Shown in pieces: positions 53,940 through 63,443 of a stretch of 64,000 nucleotides of DNA. How positions within the stretch are numbered: the first letter of the stretch is position 1; each line of letters begins with the position of its first letter. Source of the stretch: Pseudomonas sp. (GTDB lineage Bacteria > Pseudomonadota > Gammaproteobacteria > Pseudomonadales > Pseudomonadaceae); NCBI RefSeq assembly GCF_030683065.1, contig NZ_JAUXMX010000043.1:1-64000 (forward strand), in the 5' to 3' direction. Under the pieces are notes generated by a model that was not told where the DNA came from, ran no database searches, and saw only the letters and a program-made list of their open reading frames with translations. The translations under genes were made by a program, and so were the position numbers.

Positions 53940-56330
53940 TCAATCCGCCTTGCCCAGCCAACGCCACTGGCGAATTTCCGGCAGATCTTCACCGTGTTCC
54001 TCGATATACCGGCGGTGCTGCAGCAACTTGTCGTCGACAAATTGCCGGGCTGCCGCAGCCTGTTCAGCCAGTTGTGGCAAGCGTGCGACCACCTCGGCAA
54101 ACAGGTGGAATCGGTCCAGCTGGTTGAGCACCACCATGTCGAACGGCGTGGTGGTCGTGCCCTCTTCATTGAAGCCGCGCACATGCAGGTTGGCGTGATT
54201 ACGCCGGCGGTAGGTCAGGCGGTGGATCAGCGTCGGGTAGCCATGATAGGCGAAGATGATCGGTTTATCCGTGGTGAACAGCCCATCGAAGTCGGCGTCG
54301 GCCAAGCCATGCGGGTGTTCGCTGGCCGGCTGCAAGCGCATCAGGTCGACCACGTTGATCAGCCGCACCTTGAGCGCGGGGAAATGCTCCCAGAGCAACT
54401 GCACCGCCGCCAGCGCTTCCAGGGTCGGCACATCGCCGGCGCAGGCCAGCACCACATCAGGCTCGCCGCCCTGCTCATTACTGGCCCACGACCACACGCC
54501 AATGCCGGCACGGCAATGGGCGATGGCGGCGTCCATGTCCAACCACTGCGCCTCGGGCTGCTTGCCGGCGACCACCACGTTGACGTAGTTGCGGCTGCGC
54601 AGGCAGTGGTCGGTGACCGACAGCAGGCAATTGGCATCGGCCGGCAGGTAGACCCGCACGATCTCGGCTTTCTTGTTCAGCACATGGTCGATAAAGCCTG
54701 GGTCCTGGTGACTGGAGCCGTTGTGATCCTGACGCCAGACGTGCGACGACAGCAGGTAGTTGAGCGAGGCAATCGGCTGGCGCCAGGCAATCTGGTTAGC
54801 ATTTTTCAGCCATTTGGCGTGCTGATTGAACATCGAGTCGACGATATGGATAAAGGCTTCGTAGCAGGAGAAAAAACCGTGGCGCCCGCTCAGCAGATAG
54901 CCTTCCAGCCAACCCTGGCACTGGTGCTCACTGAGCATCTCCATCACTCGCCCGGTAGGCGCAAGCTTGTCGTCGTAGTCGAACTGCTCGGCCATCCAGC
55001 TGCGCGGGGTGACGTCGAGCACGTCCTGCCAGCGGTTGGAGTTGTTCTCGTCTGGGCTGAACAGGCGAAAGTTGTTACTGCCCAGATTGAGCCGCATCAC
55101 ATCGCGCAAGAAACGCCCCATCACCCGCGTGGCCTCGGCCTTGACCGCACCCGGGCGCTCCAGAGCAACGGCATGGTCGCGTATGTCCGGCAGCTGCAAC
55201 TCACGCAATAACACACCGCCATTGGCGTGCGGATTGGCGCCCATGCGCAGTTTGCCCTGGGGCGCCAGCTCGGCCAGTTCGGCCAACAGCTTGCCGCTTG
55301 CATCGAACAGCTGCTCGGGGCGATAGCTGCGCATCCAGGTCTCGAGAATCTGCACATGTCCCGTTTTGCTCATCTCGCCCATCGGCACCTGGTGCGCGCG
55401 GAAGGTGCCTTCGACCGTCTGCCCATCGACCTGCGCCGGGCCGGTCCAGCCTTTCGGTGAGCGCAGAATGATCATCGGCCAGCGTGGCCGCGTGCTCACG
55501 CCATTGACCCGCGCCTCATGCTGGATGCGTTGGATGTCGGCCAGTGCAGCGTCCATAGTGGCCGCCATCAACTGGTGCATGCTCGCGGGGTCGTCACCTT
55601 CGACGAAATACGGCGCATAGCCGTAGCCGTAGAACAGCGCATACAGCTCGTCATGCGGGATCCGCGCGAGGATGGCCGGACTGGCGATCTTGTAGCCGTT
55701 CAAATGCAGAATCGGCAGCACCGCGCCATCCTGCGCCGGGTTGAGAAACTTGTTGGAATGCCAACTGGTGGCCAGCGCGCCGGTTTCCGCCTCGCCATCG
55801 CCGACCACGCAGGCGACCAGCAGATCCGGGTTATCGAAGGCCGCACCGAAGGCGTGGGACAGCGAATAACCCAGCTCGCCGCCTTCATGCAGCGAACCCG
55901 GGGTTTCTGCGGCCACATGGCTGGGAATCCCGCCCGGGAAGGAGAACTGCTTGAACAGCCGCTGCATGCCCTGCTCGTCCTGGGAGATGTGCGGGTACAC
56001 CTCGCTGTAGCTGCCTTCCAGGTAGGTATTGGCCACCAGCGCCGGGCCACCGTGTCCAGGCCCGGCGACATACAGCACGTTCAGCTCGTGCTGCTTGATC
56101 AGCCGATTGAGGTGCACATAGATGAAGTTCAAGCCCGGCGTGGTGCCCCAATGACCGAGCAGGCGTGGCTTTACATGGTCGAGGGTCAGCGGCTGCTTGA
56201 GCAGCGGATTGGCGTATAGATAAATCTGCCCGACCGCCAGGTAATTGCTCGCAGCCCAGTAGGCATCGAGCTTACGCAGCTGCTCGGGCGAAAGTGGCGC
56301 GGGGTTGAGCGGAGTCTGTTGGCTGAGCAT
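53940..56330 (-). CDS. xfp: phosphoketolase
   Basis: A 796-residue thiamine-diphosphate enzyme cleaving xylulose-5-phosphate and/or fructose-6-phosphate to acetyl phosphate. Conserved: [60 protein letters not shown] (ThDP-binding), [20 protein letters not shown] and [20 protein letters not shown] at 56330 ([10 protein letters not shown]) chosen; a codon at 56363 would add eleven residues. The pair with pgm suggests a shunt from hexose and pentose phosphates. No acetate kinase gene adjoins it in this window. Confidence 0.95.
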   Translation of the reverse strand: MLSQQTPLNPAPLSPEQLRKLDAYWAASNYLAVGQIYLYANPLLKQPLTLDHVKPRLLGHWGTTPGLNFIYVHLNRLIKQHELNVLYVAGPGHGGPALVANTYLEGSYSEVYPHISQDEQGMQRLFKQFSFPGGIPSHVAAETPGSLHEGGELGYSLSHAFGAAFDNPDLLVACVVGDGEAETGALATSWHSNKFLNPAQDGAVLPILHLNGYKIASPAILARIPHDELYALFYGYGYAPYFVEGDDPASMHQLMAATMDAALADIQRIQHEARVNGVSTRPRWPMIILRSPKGWTGPAQVDGQTVEGTFRAHQVPMGEMSKTGHVQILETWMRSYRPEQLFDASGKLLAELAELAPQGKLRMGANPHANGGVLLRELQLPDIRDHAVALERPGAVKAEATRVMGRFLRDVMRLNLGSNNFRLFSPDENNSNRWQDVLDVTPRSWMAEQFDYDDKLAPTGRVMEMLSEHQCQGWLEGYLLSGRHGFFSCYEAFIHIVDSMFNQHAKWLKNANQIAWRQPIASLNYLLSSHVWRQDHNGSSHQDPGFIDHVLNKKAEIVRVYLPADANCLLSVTDHCLRSRNYVNVVVAGKQPEAQWLDMDAAIAHCRAGIGVWSWASNEQGGEPDVVLACAGDVPTLEALAAVQLLWEHFPALKVRLINVVDLMRLQPASEHPHGLADADFDGLFTTDKPIIFAYHGYPTLIHRLTYRRRNHANLHVRGFNEEGTTTTPFDMVVLNQLDRFHLFAEVVARLPQLAEQAAAARQFVDDKLLQHRRYIEEHGEDLPEIRQWRWLGKAD

Positions 56331-56765
56331 GACGACTGATCCTTGGCGAGTTGCAGAGCGCACACAAGACCTGGGTTCGGCCTCCGGCGAGAGCGTTGTC
56401 AGTTGGCGGCGTTTGCTCGCCAGGCCTTGGCGGGCGCGGTGCTCGCCGGATAATGGCGACGCGCGCGGCCAGGCGACTGACGATTAATGGTAACCCAGTC
56501 TGCTGCCCGCCTGTCCGCTCGCCCCGCTTGCGCCACCACAGACCAGACGACGCGCACCGCGCGCGCTGCAAAAAATTCTCGCCTACGGCCCGCATAAGCG
56601 CGCTAGCGAACGGACGTCTTTTTGATTCTTTCTCATTCTTGGCATATCGCATCAATCAATGAATTTCCCTCACTGCCAGACGCCTGGGGCGTTAAGGATT
56701 CAGGGAACAACGACCGTGCTCCCCGCTGGATCAAGCTTCGAGGCCGTTTAACTGTGGAGAACAGC
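56331..56765. other. divergent promoter region xfp / BON gene
   Basis: About 435 bases without a supported gene. I see no strong repeat or operator. GGAG for the BON gene lies at the right end. Confidence 0.4.
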
Positions 56766-57233
56766 ATGCCCCCCTATTCGCGAACGTCGGCATTCATGCC
56801 GGCGCTCACCATTGCCGCAGTGGCCATGAGCGGCGCAATCAGCGCAGACACGTCGGGCCAGCAAATCATCGATGCCCGGCGAGAGACTCAAGTGTGGCGG
56901 GCCTATGCGCAAAGCCAATATTTGCGCGCCAACACCCTCGAAGTGAGCGTACTCAACGGCAAAGCCACGCTCACCGGCAGGGTCGAAGGGCAGCTCAATA
57001 AATACCTGGCCAAGCTCATCGCGCTGGGCGTCGAGGGCGTGGCCGAAGTGGATAATCAGATCGTTGTGTTCGCAGCTCCCCCCGTGTCGACCTCAGCACA
57101 CCGCGCCCAGCCGGCGCCGAGCGGCAACTGGAGTGGCGAGGCAGATAACCCGGCGCAGCGGACGCCAGCCGCTGGCCGTGGACAACGCGCAAATGAAACC
57201 CACAACGTCAATCGAGAAGGGTTCACGTTTTAA
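56766..57233 (+). CDS. BON-domain periplasmic protein
   Basis: A 155-residue exported protein: signal peptide (MPPYSRTSAFMPALTIAAVA, cleavage after ISA), then one BON domain (VWRAYAQSQYLRANTLEVSV, GKATLTGRVEGQLNKYLAKL, GVEGVAEVDNQIVV) and a low-complexity tail rich in Pro, Gly and Asn. BON proteins such as OsmY act at the cell envelope under osmotic or other stress. GGAG precedes the ATG. The ATG at 56766 is preferred to an earlier frame start because it gives the signal peptide. Confidence 0.85.
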   Translation: MPPYSRTSAFMPALTIAAVAMSGAISADTSGQQIIDARRETQVWRAYAQSQYLRANTLEVSVLNGKATLTGRVEGQLNKYLAKLIALGVEGVAEVDNQIVVFAAPPVSTSAHRAQPAPSGNWSGEADNPAQRTPAAGRGQRANETHNVNREGFTF

Positions 57234-57467
57234 CCCGCTGAGCGTCCGCTCCGACGAGGTCGTTGATCTGCAAGGATCGTCGTAGCGGCGGACCGACGAT
57301 ACTTTTGATCTGCAACTGTAGGCGCTAGCTTGCTGGCGATGCTTTTGACCTACATAGATCGTCGGCGCGCTGCCAGGACTAGTCGTCCCCCTGGCGTCTA
57401 CAGAGCTTATCTCGTGATCTATTTTTGATGAGAGCGGCCAGTCAATCGAAGCCGCAGAGAACGCTGG
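57234..57467. repeat. diverged REP region downstream of the BON gene
   Basis: Contains GTAGGCGCTAGCTTGCTGGC (57320-57339), a relative of the repeat at 304-330/766-792, and two partial copies of a GATCGTCG-containing motif. No gene. Confidence 0.5.
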
Positions 57468-57626
57468 TTACAGCCGTCCCATCAGCAACAGGATCAATAC
57501 GATAACCAGCACCAAGCCCAACCCACCCGTCGGACCATAGCCCCAACGTCGACTGTGCGGCCACGCGGGTATGGCACCCACCAGCATCAACAACAGCACG
57601 ATCAACAAAATCGTTCCCAAGCCCAT
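57468..57626 (-). CDS. DUF3309 small membrane protein
   Basis: A 52-residue protein: MGLGTILLIVLLLMLVGAIP, a central AWPHSRRWGYGPTGGLG and a second hydrophobic segment LVLVIVLILLLMGRL. This two-helix hairpin is the DUF3309 family, common in Pseudomonas and of unknown function. GGAG lies seven bases before the ATG at 57626; an ATG at 57638 has no such site. Confidence 0.85.
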   Translation of the reverse strand: MGLGTILLIVLLLMLVGAIPAWPHSRRWGYGPTGGLGLVLVIVLILLLMGRL

Positions 57627-58081
57627 GGCGTTCTCCATAAATAGTTCGAGCTCGCTGGCGCAGAAACCTCGACACGAGGTATCACGCTCACCATGACAAG
57701 CCATGCCGATAGGCTTCGAGCATCACTGATCGAATAGTAGCGAGTAGGCACCCCGCTAGTTTCAACCGTTAGCCCTCCCAGTTCGGTGCGCTGTCAAACA
57801 TAGCAATCATTGCGGCATAGCCACCGACCAATGGCATGCCTGTTGAATGGGCGCCGTGACTATTCTTTGGCTTATACATTCAGGCGAATGTATCGCTGCG
57901 ACTACCCGCTGGCGGCAGCGCGACAGACCTCCTTGGGAGGGCAGCCAATGCAAGTAGCATATTGCTGGAATGGCATCACTCCCAGCCTGGCGCTGAGCAC
58001 CTGCATGCCGAACATGCAGCCCCTCGCGGCGCCGCGGCTGCAGTTCGACGCAAGAGCCAAGGGATTGCTCGTGTGCTTGCG
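57627..58081. other. intergenic region with operator-like palindrome
   Basis: No gene is supported in about 455 bases. A perfect palindrome (57874-57893) stands about 190 bases upstream of the next gene. An open frame extends from 57962 into that gene but lacks any conserved sequence before 58082. Confidence 0.4.
57874..57893. promoter_or_regulatory. palindrome ATACATTC-N4-GAATGTAT
   Basis: Eight-base perfect arms with a four-base spacer in an otherwise GC-rich gap; the form is that of a dimeric repressor or activator site. No candidate regulator gene lies next to it. Confidence 0.4.
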
Positions 58082-58990
58082 GTGAGGCGTCTTCTACTGC
58101 CCGGCGCTGGCTGTTTGCAGTGGTTGCGCGCGAGCATGCTGGTGGCGCTGCTAGTTGCCGGCCACACTCACGCACAAGACGCCGAGGCGCTCAAGGCCCG
58201 GCATGCGGCCCTTGCCGAGCAACTCAGCGAAACCCCCTTTAAACGCCCACTGCATCTCGAGTCCAGGCAAACTGCTGACGCGTTACAAGGCGATATTTAC
58301 GCCGTGATCGAGCAGCCCTTCGCCTTGGTCAGCATGGCGCTGCAAGGCAGTACGCACTGGTGCGACATCCTGATCCTGCACCTGAATGTGAAAAACTGCC
58401 GCGCCTCAGCGGGTCCGGGCGGAGAAGTCCTGCGCCTGCATATCGGCCGCAAGTTCGAGCAGGCCCTGGCCGATGCCTACCTGTTCGAATTTACCTACCG
58501 GGTCGTCACTGCGACGCCCGAGTTTCTTCAGGTGCTATTGGAGGCCAGGGACGGGCCGCTGGGCACCCGCAGCTACCGCATCGCGCTCGAAGCAGTAGCC
58601 CTCGATAACCGGCGCAGCTTCCTCCACCTCTCCTATTCCTATGCGTACGGCGTTGCAGCCCGCATGGCCACGCAGAGCTACCTGGCGACACTGGGACGCA
58701 ACAAGGTGGGTTTCAGCATCGTCGGCCGGACAGCCTCGGGGCAGCCCGTCTACATCGAGGGCATGCGCGGGGTGATCGAACGCAACACCATGCGTTACTA
58801 CCTGGCGATCGAGGCCTACCTGAACGCCCTGCCGGAGCCGCCGCTAACCCGCCAGGAAAAACGCCTGCAACTCTGGTACGACGCTGTCGAGCACTACCCG
58901 GCGCAACTGCATGAACGTGAGCGCGAGCAGTACCTGACGATGAAGCGCAAGGAGATCCAGCGCCAGCAGGCAGACGCTGCTAGCGAATAA
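58082..58990 (+). CDS. unrecognised secreted protein
   Basis: A protein of about 302 residues without a family I recognise. The GTG at 58082 gives a basic start (VRRLLLPGAGCLQWLRASML) followed by VALLVAGHTHAQDAE, a plausible signal peptide; an ATG at 58136 would leave too little of it. The mature part has a single central region with HWCDILILHLNVKNCRAS (two Cys, likely disulfide), FEFTYRVVTATPEFLQVLLE and SYSYAYGVAARMATQSYLAT, and a charged C-terminal helix (LHEREREQYLTMKRKEIQRQ). It looks like an intact envelope protein, alone between intergenic gaps. Confidence 0.7.
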   Translation: MRRLLLPGAGCLQWLRASMLVALLVAGHTHAQDAEALKARHAALAEQLSETPFKRPLHLESRQTADALQGDIYAVIEQPFALVSMALQGSTHWCDILILHLNVKNCRASAGPGGEVLRLHIGRKFEQALADAYLFEFTYRVVTATPEFLQVLLEARDGPLGTRSYRIALEAVALDNRRSFLHLSYSYAYGVAARMATQSYLATLGRNKVGFSIVGRTASGQPVYIEGMRGVIERNTMRYYLAIEAYLNALPEPPLTRQEKRLQLWYDAVEHYPAQLHEREREQYLTMKRKEIQRQQADAASE

Positions 58991-59113
58991 GTGCCAACCG
59001 CTGCGCCAGCGCGCGCCCTTCAACGACTAAGGCTTTGCGCAATAAAACCGCCTAAGATGGCGCGGCCAAACCGCTGGTTGCACGCGACCACTTGAACCTA
59101 CGGAAACGCCGCA

Positions 59114-60064
59114 TTGGATCGTCTGACACTGGAACGCCGGCAAGTCTGGGTTTACCTGACAGCCATCATTGCCGGGCTGCTGCTCGGCAGCCTGCTGCCG
59201 GGCATCGCCCCGACCCTGCAAGCCATGCTGTGGCCGACGCTGATGCTGTTGCTCTATACGACCTTCGTCCAGGTGCCACTGTTGCACCTACGCGCAGCCT
59301 TCGCTGATCGACGCTTCATCAGCGCCTTGCTGGTCGGCAACTTCCTGCTCGTGCCCCTGTTGGTCTGGGGCCTGCTGCACTGGCTGCCGGATGATCCGGT
59401 ACTGCGCGTGGGGGTGCTGCTGGTGTTGCTGGTGCCCTGCACGGACTGGTTCATCTCCTTCACCCAGCTGGGCGGCGGCGATGTACCGCGCGCGGTGGCC
59501 GTGACCCCGATCAACCTGCTGCTGCAATTGCTGCTGCTACCCGTCTACCTGTGGCTGCTGACAGACGCGCAACTGACCAGCGCACTGACAGTCAGGGATG
59601 CAGTACCCGCGCTGCTGGTTGTGCTGGTCCCATTACTGCTGGCGGCGCTGAGCGAGCGCTGGCTCGAGGCGCGGACCGGGCGCGACGCACTGCGTCAACA
59701 CCTGGCCTGGTGGCCGGTACCGCTGCTGGGCCTGGTGGTATTACTGATAGCAGGCGCCCAGGTCGCGGCGGTAAAGAATGCCCTGGAGCTGCTACCGCTA
59801 TTGCTGCCGGTGTTTATCGCCTACCTGCTGCTGGCAGCTGTTATCGCCAAGCTGCTGGCGCTTACCTGGCAACTGCCAGCCAGCCACGGGCGCACCCTCG
59901 CCTTCAGCCTGGGCACGCGCAATTCCTTCGTGGTCCTGCCCGTTGCCCTGAGCTTGCCGCACGGCTGGGAAGTGGCGGCAGTGGTGATCGTCGTGCAGTC
60001 GCTGGTCGAACTGTTCGGCATGCTGGGGTATCTGTACTGGCTGCCGCGCCGACTGTTTCGCTAG
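59114..60064 (+). CDS. bile acid:sodium symporter / Acr3-like permease
   Basis: A 316-residue membrane protein with about ten segments of the SBF/Acr3 superfamily: GLLLGSLLPGIAPTLQAMLW, VPCTDWFISFTQLGGGDVPR with the Cys found in arsenite transporters, and FSLGTRNSFVVLPVALSLPH. It is shorter and diverged from the Acr3 at 39622, and may carry arsenite, antimonite or an organic anion. The start appears to be TTG at 59114, with a weak CGGAAA upstream; no in-frame ATG lies near. Confidence 0.8.
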   Translation: MDRLTLERRQVWVYLTAIIAGLLLGSLLPGIAPTLQAMLWPTLMLLLYTTFVQVPLLHLRAAFADRRFISALLVGNFLLVPLLVWGLLHWLPDDPVLRVGVLLVLLVPCTDWFISFTQLGGGDVPRAVAVTPINLLLQLLLLPVYLWLLTDAQLTSALTVRDAVPALLVVLVPLLLAALSERWLEARTGRDALRQHLAWWPVPLLGLVVLLIAGAQVAAVKNALELLPLLLPVFIAYLLLAAVIAKLLALTWQLPASHGRTLAFSLGTRNSFVVLPVALSLPHGWEVAAVVIVVQSLVELFGMLGYLYWLPRRLFR

Positions 60065-60164
60065 CAGATCCGTGCAGGGGTTGTGAAAATATCGAGCGCA
60101 ACGCCGCAGTCGGCGCTTTTGGCGATCCGTAGGGTGCCACTCGCCGCAGGCAGTGCACCTTGGT

Positions 60165-60308
60165 TCATCGGAGCTGGCGGGTTGTCGCCACCTCAGCCAG
60201 GGCCTGCTGCAAGGCCGGGATAAAAGCCCCGCCAGCCAACGGCGACCAGGCCAGCACCTGGCCATCCCAGACGCTCGCTTGAGCCAGCAGCGACAGCTCG
60301 ATCTGGTT
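60165..60308 (-). pseudogene. aldo/keto reductase C-terminal fragment
   Basis: On the minus strand an open frame without a start codon reads NQIELSLLAQASVWDGQVLA, WSPLAGGAFIPALQQALAEV and ATTRQLR before a stop. This resembles the late part of YdhF-type aldo/keto reductases (NQIELSLL..., LAWSPLGGG), with residues missing between the two motifs and no NADPH-binding C-terminus. It abuts a GTAGGGTGCGCC repeat at its upstream end. Confidence 0.45.
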
Positions 60309-60312
60309 GCAT

Positions 60313-60333
60313 GTAGGGTGCGCCGAGCGCACC
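60313..60333. repeat. GCGCACCCTAC-type REP, half copy
   Basis: Reads GTAGGGTGCGCCGAGCGCAC plus C, at the break point of the aldo/keto reductase fragment. Confidence 0.7.
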
Positions 60334-60408
60334 AACTACCAGCGCCGCCCTGCGCTCATACACTGGCGCGCATGGCCTGGGGCGGCCCCGCGCGCACCGC
60401 GTACTCGG

Positions 60409-61080
60409 TCAATCCAACAGCTGCAGGGCCTCGGCACTGCACTGTTGAATGCGTGCCCAATCGCCGTTCTTGACCCACTGGCTGTCGAACATCCAGGTGC
60501 CGCCGACGCACATTACGTTGGCCAGCGCCATGTAGCGCTGCAGGTTGTCGGGGTTGATGCCGCCGGTGGGGCAGAACCGCGCATCGCCGAAGGGACCGCC
60601 AAGAGCCTTGAGCGCCGCCGTGCCGCCGCAGACTTCCGCGGGGAACAGCTTGAAGCGGCGGTAGCCGAGGGCATAGCCGAGCATGATGTCCGAGGCGCTG
60701 CTGGTGCCGGGCAACATCGGCACCGGGCTGTCCAGGCTGGCCTTGAGCAGTTCGGCGGTAGAGCCGGGGGTGACGATGAACTGCGCACCGGCCTCCTCGG
60801 CGGCGGCGAGCATCTGCAAGTCGAGCACAGTACCGGCGCCGACACAGAGTTCAGGGCGTTGCTCGCGCAGCAGGCGAATGGCGGTCAGGCCGTGGGCCGA
60901 GCGCAGGGTGATTTCCAGCACGCTCAGGCCGCCGGCCGCCAGGGCATCAGCCAACGGCAGGATGTCCGCCTCGCGGGCGATGGTGATCACCGGCATGATC
61001 CGCGCGCGGGCGCAGAGGCTGTCGATCTGGGCGATTTTTGCAGCCATGCGGGCCTGCGGGCGTTGGTCGATGGTCATCAT
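60409..61080 (-). CDS. eda: KDPG aldolase (Eda)
   Basis: A 223-residue class I aldolase splitting 2-keto-3-deoxy-6-phosphogluconate to pyruvate and glyceraldehyde-3-phosphate. Conserved: MPVITIAREADILPLADALA, VLEITLRSAHGLTAIRLLRE, VGAGTVLDLQ, and the Schiff-base Lys in RRFKLFPAEVCGGTAALKAL. Start at 61080 (MMTIDQ), with AAGGA about ten bases upstream. It is the last gene of zwf-pgl-eda, 19 bases after pgl. Confidence 0.95.
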   Translation of the reverse strand: MMTIDQRPQARMAAKIAQIDSLCARARIMPVITIAREADILPLADALAAGGLSVLEITLRSAHGLTAIRLLREQRPELCVGAGTVLDLQMLAAAEEAGAQFIVTPGSTAELLKASLDSPVPMLPGTSSASDIMLGYALGYRRFKLFPAEVCGGTAALKALGGPFGDARFCPTGGINPDNLQRYMALANVMCVGGTWMFDSQWVKNGDWARIQQCSAEALQLLD

Positions 61081-61099
61081 ATCGGCTGGTCCTTCGGGC

Positions 61100-61813
61100 C
61101 TAGGGGCACCAGTAAATCTCAAGGGGAGAATGTAAGAGCGCGCGCACCGGCATGTTCGCCACCTCGCCCACAGCCAGGGCTGCAGCCAGGGTCTTGAGCT
61201 TGCCTTGCCCCTGCAGGGCCAGCAGCGACAAACGTGCAGAGGCCAGTAATGGCAAGGTCAGGCTCAAGCGCTGATGCGGCACGCTGGGCGCCAGCATCGG
61301 CAGGCAGCGGCGCGGGCAGTCGGCCTGCAAGGCGTCGTGCAGATTCGGGCTGTCCGGGAACAGCGAGGCGGTATGGCCGTCGTCGCCCATGCCCAGCACC
61401 AGCACGTCAATCGGCGGTAACTCGGCCAGGGCCTGATCGGCTTGCAGCGCCGCTTGTTCCAGGTTGGCAGCCGCCTGGTACAAGCCCACAAAGCGTGCGG
61501 CGGCGGCTGGGCCACGGAGCAAATGACGGCGCACCAGGCCTTCGTTGCTGTCAGGGTGGGCGACCGGCACCCAGCGCTCGTCGGCCAGGCTGATTACCAC
61601 CTGCGCCCAGTGCAGCGGCTGCTGCGCCAGGGCCTCGAAAAACGCTATCGGGCTGCGCCCACCGGACACCACCAGAGTCGCCTGACCCTGGGTTTCGATC
61701 GCCACGCGCAACGCCTCGGCGACCGCCTGGGCCAAAGCCTTGGCCAGCTGGGCCGGATTGCTCAGGCTGCGCGCCACCACGCCCAGCGGTAAATCGAGAT
61801 CAGAGATCGCCAT
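61100..61813 (-). CDS. pgl: 6-phosphogluconolactonase
   Basis: A 237-residue enzyme hydrolysing 6-phosphogluconolactone. Signatures: [40 protein letters not shown] and [20 protein letters not shown]. Its ATG lies 14 bases inside the end of zwf, so the two are translationally coupled. Confidence 0.95.
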   Translation of the reverse strand: MAISDLDLPLGVVARSLSNPAQLAKALAQAVAEALRVAIETQGQATLVVSGGRSPIAFFEALAQQPLHWAQVVISLADERWVPVAHPDSNEGLVRRHLLRGPAAAARFVGLYQAAANLEQAALQADQALAELPPIDVLVLGMGDDGHTASLFPDSPNLHDALQADCPRRCLPMLAPSVPHQRLSLTLPLLASARLSLLALQGQGKLKTLAAALAVGEVANMPVRALLHSPLEIYWCP

Positions 61814-63269
61814 ACCAGGACCTCCCGTCGCGGGTGATCAGGGCAATCGACCCCATCGGCCCCCACGTTCCGGCGGCATAGGGTTTCGGTGCATCGCCCA
61901 ATTGCTTCCAGCCGGCGATCAGCTGATCGCACCACAGCCAGGCACATTCGATTTCGTCCTTGCGCACAAAAAGATTCTGATTGCCACGCATCACTTCCAG
62001 CAGCAACCGCTCGTAGGCATCGGGAATACGCGCGCTGCGGTAGGTGTCGGAGAAATTCAGCTGCAAGGCGTGACTGCGCAACTGCATGCCCTTGTCCAGG
62101 CCCTGATCCTTGGTCATCACCTGCAGGGCGATACCTTCGTCCGGCTGCAGGCGGATGATCAGCTTGTTGCCGATCAACTGGCGCTGCTCCGGGGCGAAGA
62201 TGTAGTGCGGGGTTTCCTTGAAGTGGATGACGATCTGCGACATTTTTTCCGCCATGCGCTTGCCGGTGCGCAGGTAGAACGGCACGCCGGCCCAGCGCCA
62301 GTTGCGAATGTCCGCACGAATGGCGACGAAGGTTTCGGTATCGCTCTGGGTGTTGGAGTTTTCCTCCTGCAGATAACCCGGCACCGCCTTGCCATCGCTG
62401 CTGCCAGCCACGTACTGACCACGCACCACCTGGCGGCTGAGTTGCGCAGAGGTGATTGGCTCTAGTGCTTTGAGTACCTTGACCTTCTCGTCACGGATGC
62501 TGTCGGCGGACAGTTCGCTGGGCGGGTCCATGGCGATCAGGCAGAGCAGTTGCAGCAGGTGATTCTGGATCATGTCGCGCAGCTGACCGGCCTGGTCGAA
62601 GTAGCCCCAACGGCCTTCGATACCGACCTTCTCGGCCACGGTGATTTCCACGTGGGAGATGTGATTCTGGTTCCACTGGGTTTCGAACAGACTGTTGGCG
62701 AACCGCAGAGCGATCAGGTTCTGCACCGTCTCCTTGCCCAGGTAATGGTCGATGCGATAAATGCGAGTTTCCGGGAAATACTGCGCGACCGCATCGTTGA
62801 CCGCCCGCGATGACTGCAAATCGTGGCCGATGGGTTTTTCCAGTACCACCCGCGCCCGCTCGGCCAGGCCGACCCGCGCCAGGTTGGCGCAGATCCCGCC
62901 GTAAACCGCGGCCGGCGTGGCGAAATAGGCAATCACGCGCTCACCACTGCCAACCTGTTCGGCCAGCGCGTCGTAGTCGTCAGCCTGCAGGAAGTCCATG
63001 GTCAGGTAGCTGAGGCGTGCCTGGAAACGTTGCAACACCACCTGGTCGATCTCGCGAGCGGGCACATGGCGTAACAGGTGTTCACCAATAGAGGCCAGAT
63101 GCTGGGACGCCTCGCCATTCTCGCGCGCCAGGGCGAAAATCCGCGTATCGGCATGCAGCAGGCCCGCACGATCGAGCTGATAGAGCGCCGGAAACAGTTT
63201 ACGCAGGGCCAGATCACCTAGCGCACCGAACAAGGCAAACGTACAGGATTCAACAGTTATCGAGGTCAT
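61800..63269 (-). CDS. zwf: glucose-6-phosphate 1-dehydrogenase
   Basis: A 489-residue dehydrogenase: nucleotide fold [20 protein letters not shown] (GxxGDLA), substrate site [20 protein letters not shown] (near 175) with catalytic His, and [20 protein letters not shown]. First gene of the Entner-Doudoroff operon zwf-pgl-eda, divergent from hexR, as in other Pseudomonas. Confidence 0.96.
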   Translation of the reverse strand: MTSITVESCTFALFGALGDLALRKLFPALYQLDRAGLLHADTRIFALARENGEASQHLASIGEHLLRHVPAREIDQVVLQRFQARLSYLTMDFLQADDYDALAEQVGSGERVIAYFATPAAVYGGICANLARVGLAERARVVLEKPIGHDLQSSRAVNDAVAQYFPETRIYRIDHYLGKETVQNLIALRFANSLFETQWNQNHISHVEITVAEKVGIEGRWGYFDQAGQLRDMIQNHLLQLLCLIAMDPPSELSADSIRDEKVKVLKALEPITSAQLSRQVVRGQYVAGSSDGKAVPGYLQEENSNTQSDTETFVAIRADIRNWRWAGVPFYLRTGKRMAEKMSQIVIHFKETPHYIFAPEQRQLIGNKLIIRLQPDEGIALQVMTKDQGLDKGMQLRSHALQLNFSDTYRSARIPDAYERLLLEVMRGNQNLFVRKDEIECAWLWCDQLIAGWKQLGDAPKPYAAGTWGPMGSIALITRDGRSWYGDL

Positions 63270-63334
63270 GATGTTTGTTCTTTTATCAAGTTAAGCTAGA
63301 AATACCCTGTCACCGGGATTTTATCAAGGCTATA

Positions 63335-63353
63335 TGTAGTAATAAAAACAACA
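63335..63353. promoter_or_regulatory. candidate HexR operator
   Basis: In the 174-base zwf/hexR gap the minus strand reads TGTTGTTTTTATTACTACA, an imperfect match to the TTGT-N7/8-ACAA pattern reported for HexR in P. putida. The right half is CTACA instead of ACAA, so this is tentative. Confidence 0.4.
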
Positions 63354-63443
63354 TTACGCTAAAAAACACTTTCCAGTGGTAGCCGCTTGGCTCCGTCAGT
63401 ACGATAGGCCAGCAATTTCAGCGCAGGCTTAGGAAGAAAAAAA

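Larger units (their letters stand above)
60065..60408. other. intergenic region with gene fragment and REP
   Basis: Holds an aldo/keto reductase fragment (60165-60308) and a half copy of the GCGCACCCTAC-type REP (60313-60333). Nothing else is recognised. Confidence 0.5.

Noticed and set aside
53994..55211. 405-codon open frame opposite phosphoketolase
   Set aside because: Antisense shadow; the conserved protein is on the minus strand.
57962..58081. Upstream extension of the unrecognised secreted protein
   Set aside because: It would bury the signal peptide 40 residues inside the protein and has no ribosome site.
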